In this document: positions 58,552-64,000 of the stretch, one piece after another | Layout: each line of letters opens with the position of its first letter | Position numbering within the stretch: position 1 is the first letter of the stretch | Program-made: the position numbers and the translations under genes | Notes under the pieces: generated by a model | Seen by the model: only the letters and a program-made list of their open reading frames with translations | Database searches by the model: none | What the model was told of the DNA's origin: nothing | DNA from: an uncultured Bacilli bacterium | GTDB lineage: Bacteria > Bacillota_I > Bacilli_A > RF39 > UBA660 | DNA length: 64,000 bases | Assembly: GCA_934101185.1 (NCBI GenBank) | Contig: CAKOQD010000001.1 | Location: 220,168-284,167, forward strand | Reading direction: 5' to 3'

Positions 58552-59505
58552 GTGAACGAGATATTTTTTTTAATATTTGCATTCTTAACAGTATTCTTAA
58601 GCATTAAACTATCAATATACGCAGACAATCTAAGCAAAACAAGCAATATATCAAAAGCAGTAATCGGAGGCCTCTTATTAGCGGGAGTAACATCACTACC
58701 AGAACTAATAACATGTACATCAGCAGTATTATTAAAAAACCCTTTATTAGCGATCGGAGACATCCTAGGAAGTAATCTCTTTAATATATTCATAACAGCA
58801 CTCCTCGATATTATATTTATAAAAAAGATATATACAACAAAAACAACAAAAACCAATTATTTAACTTATCTAATTTTAATAATAAACTATTTAACAATCT
58901 ATCTATTTATAAAAGGCAAAATAAATATAACAATCCTAAATATAAGTCTTCCTACTATTGTTATTCTCATACTATACTTCATATACATAAAACTATTACC
59001 TAAAAATAAAGAAGAACAAACTAAAACAGAAATAAGACCAATAAAAAATATCAAAGAAAAATTGTTAATAACTTCAATTCTCATGATAGCATCAAGTGTT
59101 TTATTAACAACATTTGTTAATAACATAGCAAGTACACACCCATCATTTTCAAGTGGAATAATTGGAGCAATACTACTGGGAATAACAACAAGCCTACCAG
59201 AAGTCATAACATTCTATACCCTTATATCAATAGATAACTATGATTTAGCATTACAAGACATCATAGGAAGCAACCTATTTAATCTAGTAGTTTTATCATT
59301 CGCAGACATTATCTACAAAACATCGCCAATATACAATGAAATAGACAATCACACAACAACAATTCTCATCTTAGGTCTAATATTTATAATAATAAGCTTT
59401 CTTCAAAACATTAGAACAAAATCAATATCAAAACTAACATATATAATTCCTTCCATAATAATAGTAAGCATCTATATCTATTTTTGGTTCATAGGTTTTA
59501 TCTAA
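58552..59505 (+). CDS. Calcium/cation antiporter of the CaCA family (YrbG-like)
   Basis: The protein is 317 aa with about ten membrane helices in two inverted halves. Each half has the CaCA alpha-repeat: GGLLLAGVTSLPELITC with GDILGSNLFN, and GAILLGITTSLPEVITF with DIIGSNLFN; the acidic residue after SLP is essential for ion exchange. Starts at GTG with AGGTGATTATA just before; a GTG three codons upstream overlaps the ribosome site. Confidence 0.9.
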   Translation: MNEIFFLIFAFLTVFLSIKLSIYADNLSKTSNISKAVIGGLLLAGVTSLPELITCTSAVLLKNPLLAIGDILGSNLFNIFITALLDIIFIKKIYTTKTTKTNYLTYLILIINYLTIYLFIKGKINITILNISLPTIVILILYFIYIKLLPKNKEEQTKTEIRPIKNIKEKLLITSILMIASSVLLTTFVNNIASTHPSFSSGIIGAILLGITTSLPEVITFYTLISIDNYDLALQDIIGSNLFNLVVLSFADIIYKTSPIYNEIDNHTTTILILGLIFIIISFLQNIRTKSISKLTYIIPSIIIVSIYIYFWFIGFI

Positions 59506-59510
59506 AACTA

Positions 59511-59539
59511 TTGATTTACAAAAAAAAATATGTTAAAAT
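59511..59539 (+). promoter_or_regulatory. Promoter of secG
   Basis: TTGATT (59511-59516), 17 bp, TAAAAT (59534-59539), 28 bp before the ATG. Confidence 0.6.
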
Positions 59540-59566
59540 ACTCTTAGTTATTTAGGGAGGCGTACT

Positions 59567-59791
59567 ATGACAATATTAGAAATAGCATTATTAGTAATTT
59601 GCGTTTTATTAATTATATTAGTATTATTACAAAGTGGTAAATCAGATGACGCTGGAGCAATCTTCAGTGGTTCAACAAGCGATTTATTTAAAAATAGAAA
59701 AGAACGTGGTAGTGAATTAGTAATAAGTAGAACTACACTAGTACTAGGCTTACTATTCGTAATAATATGTACTGTAATTTCATTTATTTAA
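59567..59791 (+). CDS. secG: Protein translocase subunit SecG
   Basis: The protein is 74 aa with two membrane helices (about 3-20 and 55-74). Between them LVLLQSGKSDDAGAIFSG is the SecG cytoplasmic loop motif. It is part of SecYEG. It begins the conserved secG-rnr-smpB-ssrA order; the carboxylesterase gene usual between secG and rnr in B. subtilis is missing. GGGAGGCGTACT precedes the ATG. Confidence 0.95.
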   Translation: MTILEIALLVICVLLIILVLLQSGKSDDAGAIFSGSTSDLFKNRKERGSELVISRTTLVLGLLFVIICTVISFI

Positions 59792-59794
59792 TAA

Positions 59795-59818
59795 AACAGA
59801 TGTAATTCTGTTTTTTTT
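59795..59818 (+). terminator. Terminator after secG
   Basis: AACAGA-TGTAAT-TCTGTT then T tract, 3 bp after the stop. Confidence 0.88.
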
Positions 59819-59845
59819 GTGGTATTATATAGACAGGTGATAAAA

Positions 59846-61954
59846 ATGGAAGAAAAAATACTAGATATATTAGAAATATCAAGAAACAACGCTATTAACC
59901 TAAAAGATATTTATAAAAAAAGTGGTTACACAAACTATACATATGAACAATTTTTAGAAGTAATAGATGATCTAAAAGAAAAACAATTAATCTACTGTGT
60001 TGGCGGAGACAACTATACCCTTAATCCATTCATCGAAGGAATATTTCACATAAAAAGAAATGGTGATTGCTATGTATCATACGATAATAAAACAATAAAT
60101 GTAAACAAAGACTACAAAAAAATGTGCTTTGAAGGAGATAAAGTACTAGCAAGAATAACAGACTTCAATAATAACACAGGAACCATTAAAAAGATAATCG
60201 AAAGAAAAGGAATAATTGCAGAAGTAAAAACCATTAATAAAGAAAGATACGCAGTTGTAGGAAAAGACATGTATAAAATAAACCTAGACGAAAAAATAGT
60301 AGATGGTATGCTAATTGGTATAAAAATAGACAAAACAAAAGAAGGAAAATACTATCGTGCTACCCTAGACACCATAATTGGTCACAAAAACGCTCCAAAA
60401 CTAGAAGAAAACAAAATATTATATGCCAATAACTTCACAATAGGATTTACTGAAGAAGCATTAAAAGAACTAGACTACATACCATCATCAGTATTAGAAA
60501 AAGATCTTGAAGGAAGAAAAGACCTAAGAGACAAAATGATATTTACAATTGATGGCGACGATACAAAAGACATAGACGATGCTATTTCAATTGATATACT
60601 AGAAAATGGTAACTATAAACTAGGAGTCCATATAGCAGACGTAACAAACTATGTAAAAGAAAACTCAAAACTAGATCTAGAAGCAAGAGAAAAAGCAACA
60701 AGTGTCTACATGCCAGGAGTCGTAAGTCCAATGTATCCACCACAACTATCAAATGGAATATGTTCCCTAAATCCAGATGTTGATAGACTAGCACTGTCAT
60801 GCGAAATGGAATTTGATAAACAAGGCAACTTAATAACATTCGATATATTCAAAAGCGTAATTCATTCAAATATTCAAATGACATATAAAAAAGTAAATAA
60901 AATACTAAATGAAAACGTAGTAGAAGAAGATTATGAAAAATATGTTGAAGCACTAAATAAAATGGAAGAATTAGCAAAAATACTAAGAACATCAAGAGAA
61001 AAAAGAGGAATGTTAAACTTCGACCTTCCTGAAAAGAAAATAAATATAAATGAAAATGACGAAGTAGAAAGCATCGAACTAAGAATACAAGACACTGGAG
61101 AAACACTAATCGAAGACTTCATGTTAGCGGCCAATGAAACAGTAGCAACATACATCTATAACATGGGAGTAGAATCAATCTATCGTGTTCATGAATACCC
61201 AGACGAAGAAAGACTAAAAAACACCCTTACTATACTTAAAACATATGGAGTAGATATAAACACTAAAGTCAATATGTCAGATTCTAAAGTAATACAAAAC
61301 ATTCTAAAAGAACTAGAAACAAAAGAAAATAAAGATTTATTTACACAAATGATTCTAAGATGCATGGCTAAAGCAAAATACACAACACAAAAACAAGGAC
61401 ACTTTGGAATAGGAGTAGACTCAAGAAAAGGAGAATACTACACACACTTTACAAGTCCAATAAGAAGATATCCAGATACAACAATTCATAGAGTGCTACA
61501 TCTAATACTAAATGGTGAATTTGATAAACTAATGCAAGATCTATATAAATCAAAATTAGAAGAAATCGCCATACACTCATCGCATCAAGAAATATCTGCA
61601 GAAAAATGCGAAAAACAAGCAAATAAATATAGAATGGCACAATTCATGCAAAATAAAGTTGGAGAACAATTTATAGGAAAAATAAACGGTTTCACTAAAA
61701 ATGGAATGTTTATCGAACTAGACAATCTAGTCGAAGGAAGATTAGGCTTTGAAACAATGGATGATTATTATAACTATGACGAAGAGCTACAAATAATAAT
61801 CGGAGAAAGAACCAATAAAGTATATCGTCTTGGAGACACAATCGAAGTAACACTAACAAGAAGTGATCCTGAAAGCTATGAAATAGACTTCGAACCAATA
61901 AAAAAATCAAATAATAAAGTAAAAAAGGTAAAACAAAATGGAAATACTAAATAG
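59846..61954 (+). CDS. rnr: Ribonuclease R
   Basis: The protein is 702 aa. It has an N-terminal helix-turn-helix, cold-shock OB domains, the RNB catalytic domain with IDGDDTKDIDDAIS (the metal-binding aspartates) and SPIRRYPDTTIHR, and a C-terminal S1 domain (GKINGFTKNGMFIEL). It degrades structured RNA 3' to 5' and acts with SmpB-tmRNA. ATG chosen for AGGTGATAAAA. smpB overlaps its end by 17 bp. Confidence 0.97.
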   Translation: MEEKILDILEISRNNAINLKDIYKKSGYTNYTYEQFLEVIDDLKEKQLIYCVGGDNYTLNPFIEGIFHIKRNGDCYVSYDNKTINVNKDYKKMCFEGDKVLARITDFNNNTGTIKKIIERKGIIAEVKTINKERYAVVGKDMYKINLDEKIVDGMLIGIKIDKTKEGKYYRATLDTIIGHKNAPKLEENKILYANNFTIGFTEEALKELDYIPSSVLEKDLEGRKDLRDKMIFTIDGDDTKDIDDAISIDILENGNYKLGVHIADVTNYVKENSKLDLEAREKATSVYMPGVVSPMYPPQLSNGICSLNPDVDRLALSCEMEFDKQGNLITFDIFKSVIHSNIQMTYKKVNKILNENVVEEDYEKYVEALNKMEELAKILRTSREKRGMLNFDLPEKKININENDEVESIELRIQDTGETLIEDFMLAANETVATYIYNMGVESIYRVHEYPDEERLKNTLTILKTYGVDINTKVNMSDSKVIQNILKELETKENKDLFTQMILRCMAKAKYTTQKQGHFGIGVDSRKGEYYTHFTSPIRRYPDTTIHRVLHLILNGEFDKLMQDLYKSKLEEIAIHSSHQEISAEKCEKQANKYRMAQFMQNKVGEQFIGKINGFTKNGMFIELDNLVEGRLGFETMDDYYNYDEELQIIIGERTNKVYRLGDTIEVTLTRSDPESYEIDFEPIKKSNNKVKKVKQNGNTK

Positions 61955-62375
61955 AAAAGCAAAATACGATTACTTTATCGAAGACGAATACGAATGTGGA
62001 ATAGAACTACTAGGAAACGAAGTAAAATCCATAAGACAAGGAACATGCAATATCAAAGATAGTTATGCAATCATTAGAAAAAATGAAGTCTATGTAATAA
62101 ATATGTTTATAAAAACCTATGACAAAACCGGATCATTCATAAAAGATGAAAAAAGAACTAGAAAATTATTACTACATAAAAAAGAAATATTAAAACTAAG
62201 AGATAAAATAGAAAAAGAAGGCTATACTCTTATACCGTTAAAAATATATTTTAATAAAAATAAAGTAAAAGTACTTCTAGGAGTCTGCAAAGGTAAAAAA
62301 AACTACGATAAAAGAGAATCATTAAAAGAAAAAGACATCCAAAGAAGAATAAATAAAGAATTGAAAGAAAAATAA
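61938..62375 (+). CDS. smpB: tmRNA-binding protein SmpB
   Basis: The protein is 145 aa. NRKAKYDYFIEDEYECGIELLGNEVKSIRQG, IKDSYAIIRKNEVYVINMFI and the basic tail KKNYDKRESLKEKDI are hallmarks. It carries alanyl-tmRNA into stalled ribosomes. The gene overlaps rnr; tmRNA lies 1.1 kb downstream with one unrelated gene between. Confidence 0.97.
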   Translation: MEILNRKAKYDYFIEDEYECGIELLGNEVKSIRQGTCNIKDSYAIIRKNEVYVINMFIKTYDKTGSFIKDEKRTRKLLLHKKEILKLRDKIEKEGYTLIPLKIYFNKNKVKVLLGVCKGKKNYDKRESLKEKDIQRRINKELKEK

Positions 62376-62438
62376 TTTCAATTCTTTTATTTACATATAT
62401 AAACTTAATATGTTATTATATATATAGGAAGTGATAAT

Positions 62439-63437
62439 ATGCATGGATTTGGAACAGTACTAAAAGAATACTTAGAATTTTATAAAATATCACAAGTTGA
62501 CTTTGCACAAAGATTAGGAATTACTCAAAAACATATGAATGAAATACTAAATGAAGTAACAGAAATATCAGTAGATTTAATGATTGCAATAAGCTTACTA
62601 ACAGATATAGAACCAAACTATATAATGCAAGTAGAAACAAAAAAAAGAATGTATAATTATTTAAAAAATAAGTTTAAAAATGAACAAGAAATAAATAACT
62701 ATTTAGAAACTTTTAAACTAAAAGAAATATACAAACTAGGATGGATTGATTTAGAAGACAAAACATCATATGTAACAAACGCTATAAATCTTTTAGAATA
62801 TATTAATTTAAGAACATTTGATCAATTTGAAGAATACTTTGACAATAAAATAATATCAAAAGAAGAAATAAAAGATAAAAAAGCAGCATTTATGTGGATA
62901 AAAAGATGTGATAAACTCTCAAAAAGACAAGAAGTAAAAACATATAATTCTAAAAACTTAAAAATACTTTTAAAAGATTTAAAGGAACAAGAAAACAAAA
63001 ACACAATAGGAGGAATAACCAAACTATTAAACAATTATGGAATATACTTAGTACTAGAAGAATCTCTAGATAAAAATATAAGAGCATGTTCCCAAGTAAA
63101 AGGAATAAATCCAACAATATACATAAATAAAAATATAAAAGATAAAGCAGAGTTTTATTATTCACTATACTATGAATTAAGCAAAGTAAAAAGTTATTTT
63201 AATAAACTTAAAAAAACAACTATTTTATCTTTAAAAAATGAAACATTAGAAAAACAAGAACAATTTGCTCTAAATGAAATGGTACCCAATGAAATATATA
63301 AGAATATAAAAGAAAACATATATAATATAGATGCAATCTGTAAGAAAAATAATATTGTAATAGAATTTGCACATTTTAGATTAATAAAAGACAAAATCCT
63401 AAAAACAGATAAACAATACCAAAAAATTATTGAATAA
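62439..63437 (+). CDS. XRE-type DNA-binding protein with degenerate ImmA/IrrE-like domain
   Basis: The protein is 332 aa. The N-terminal helix-turn-helix (about 15-65) is KISQVDFAQRLGITQKHMNEIL, of the HigA type. The rest resembles the ImmA/IrrE peptidase part of such fusions, but the HExxH zinc motif appears replaced by YYELSKVK in the expected context (about 245-255), so catalysis is unlikely. Possible lone antitoxin or transcription factor. It is inserted between smpB and ssrA. GGAAGTGATAAT precedes the ATG. No toxin gene is adjacent. Confidence 0.8.
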   Translation: MHGFGTVLKEYLEFYKISQVDFAQRLGITQKHMNEILNEVTEISVDLMIAISLLTDIEPNYIMQVETKKRMYNYLKNKFKNEQEINNYLETFKLKEIYKLGWIDLEDKTSYVTNAINLLEYINLRTFDQFEEYFDNKIISKEEIKDKKAAFMWIKRCDKLSKRQEVKTYNSKNLKILLKDLKEQENKNTIGGITKLLNNYGIYLVLEESLDKNIRACSQVKGINPTIYINKNIKDKAEFYYSLYYELSKVKSYFNKLKKTTILSLKNETLEKQEQFALNEMVPNEIYKNIKENIYNIDAICKKNNIVIEFAHFRLIKDKILKTDKQYQKIIE

Positions 63438-63458
63438 ATAGCATATTTATGATATAAT
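63430..63458 (+). promoter_or_regulatory. Promoter of the tmRNA gene
   Basis: TTGAAT (63430-63435), 17 bp, TATAAT (63453-63458), 9 bp before the tmRNA 5' end; -35 overlaps the end of the XRE gene. Confidence 0.75.
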
Positions 63459-63467
63459 TTGCTAAAC

Positions 63468-63808
63468 GGGGATGATATGGTTTCGACAGGAGTAATACGA
63501 TTTAAACTGCAAGTAGATGGCAATCTTTAAATGCACAATTAAATATAACTGGAAACAGAAATTTAGCATTTGCTTAGTATAAAAAAGCAAAACTCTTCTA
63601 TATTCCTAGTCTGTGGGAATATTTAAGGGTAATACCTAGCAGACTATATTACTATTTTTCTTACGAATAGTAATGAATATTAGTAAGATAGTTACTTATT
63701 TAATTGTTGGTTATTCTGTAAGTAATGAAAAATCTTAATCAACTAAACTTGTAGACGTTTAAATTAGTTTGCTTTTGGACAGGAGTTCGATTCTCCTCAT
63801 CTCCACCA
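63468..63808 (+). ncRNA. ssrA: Transfer-messenger RNA
   Basis: It is 341 nt. The 5' GGGGATG pairs with 3' CATCTCC and the molecule ends ACCA encoded in the genome. The tRNA-like end has GGAGTTCGATTCTCC. The 5' TGGTTTCGACAGG is typical. The tag reading frame starts at GCA (63533) and gives AQLNITGNRNLAFA before TAG (63575-63577). The stretch between contains several paired segments (pseudoknots). It works with SmpB to free stalled ribosomes; the LAFA ending is the proteolysis signal. Confidence 0.95.
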
Positions 63809-63822
63809 TTATGTTAATTATA

Positions 63823-63843
63823 CCCTTATGTATTAAGGGTTTT
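63823..63843 (+). terminator. Terminator after tmRNA
   Basis: CCCTTA-TGTAT-TAAGGG then TTTT. Confidence 0.75.
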
Positions 63844-63854
63844 ACTATATATTC

Positions 63855-63928
63855 GCCGATTTAGTTTAGTGGTAAAACAGATGCATGGTAAGCATCAGAG
63901 AACAGTTCAATTCTGTTAATCGGCACCA
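63855..63928 (+). tRNA. tRNA-Thr (anticodon GGT)
   Basis: It is 74 nt with encoded CCA. Acceptor GCCGATT/AATCGGC, anticodon stem GATGC/GCATC, loop ATGGTAA giving GGT, T arm AACAG-TTCAATT-CTGTT. It reads ACC and ACU. Confidence 0.93.
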
Positions 63929-63938
63929 GATTGATAGG

Positions 63939-63959
63939 AAACTCGAACTTTTCGAGTTT
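63939..63959. repeat. Perfect inverted repeat after the tRNA
   Basis: AAACTCGAA-CTT-TTCGAGTTT, a 9-bp stem without a T tract. Possible processing signal or a pause hairpin before the true terminator. Confidence 0.45.
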
Positions 63960-63971
63960 AAGTAATAAATG

Positions 63972-63996
63972 CTAACTAGAAATAGTTAGTTTTTTT
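63972..63996 (+). terminator. Terminator after tRNA-Thr
   Basis: CTAACTA-GAAA-TAGTTAG then seven T. Confidence 0.88.
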
Positions 63997-64000
63997 GTTA

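Noticed and set aside
59101..59123. TTATTAACA and its complement inside the cation antiporter gene as a DnaA box pair
   Set aside because: Within a coding sequence of similar base composition; a chance match is likely. Only intergenic clusters or fixed-spacing copies were counted.

Overview
This is an origin-of-replication window from an extremely AT-rich, Gram-positive-type bacterium of the class Bacilli. Gene order follows the Bacillus subtilis origin region closely: rplI-gdpP-rpsR-ssb-rpsF, ftsH-tilS-divIC-yabQ-yabP, spoVG-veg-yabG-rsmA, tatD-metG-spoVT-mfd-pth-yaaT-holB-bofA-recR-ybaB-dnaX-SRP RNA-tadA, gyrA-gyrB-recF-dnaN-dnaA, then rpmH-rnpA-yidC-jag-mnmE-mnmG-rsmG-noc-soj-parB and secG-rnr-smpB-ssrA. 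TGA is used as a stop in real genes (for example parB and the gdpP-like gene), so this is the standard code and not the Mycoplasma code. The base composition, compact genes and lack of mobile elements fit an uncultured gut-type Bacilli lineage related to Erysipelotrichia/RF39, but that placement is inference.

Layout: dnaA starts near 40.03 kb and rpmH diverges from it. Almost every gene to the left is on the minus strand and almost every gene to the right is on the plus strand, so transcription follows replication away from the origin. The exceptions are a PIG-L deacetylase (42.4-43.1 kb) and a FemAB gene (55.9-57.2 kb). Candidate DnaA boxes (TTATTAACA) flank dnaA on both sides. About 9-10.5 kb to the left, between gyrA and dnaX, lies a centromere-like region with eight parS sites and two Noc-type sites around the SRP RNA and tadA. 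The partition proteins that should bind them (noc, soj, parB) are at 47-50 kb.

Sporulation-associated genes are numerous (yabP, yabQ, spoVG, veg, yabG, spoVT, yaaT, bofA, a YabE-like 3D-domain protein), which suggests a spore former or a recent descendant of one. A ComK homologue sits between recF and dnaN behind three Spo0A-box-like repeats phased at 10 bp. Surface functions are concentrated in two places. One is a thioester-domain adhesin with its own atypical sortase (2.4-5.0 kb). The other is a TasA/camelysin-like cluster with three TasA-like proteins, a SipW-type signal peptidase and two unknown membrane proteins, followed by rsmA and a class B sortase (11.0-16.8 kb).

Most unusual points: (1) a composite element, parS - exactly 13 bp - TTATTAACA, present four times in one orientation; (2) a DnaA whose DNA-reading motif is changed together with an apparently changed DnaA box; (3) dnaX apparently starting at an AUU codon; (4) a Noc lacking its membrane-targeting N-terminus but carrying a long Q/P-rich linker; (5) a TasA-like fibre locus that does not match the B. 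subtilis tapA-sipW-tasA arrangement.
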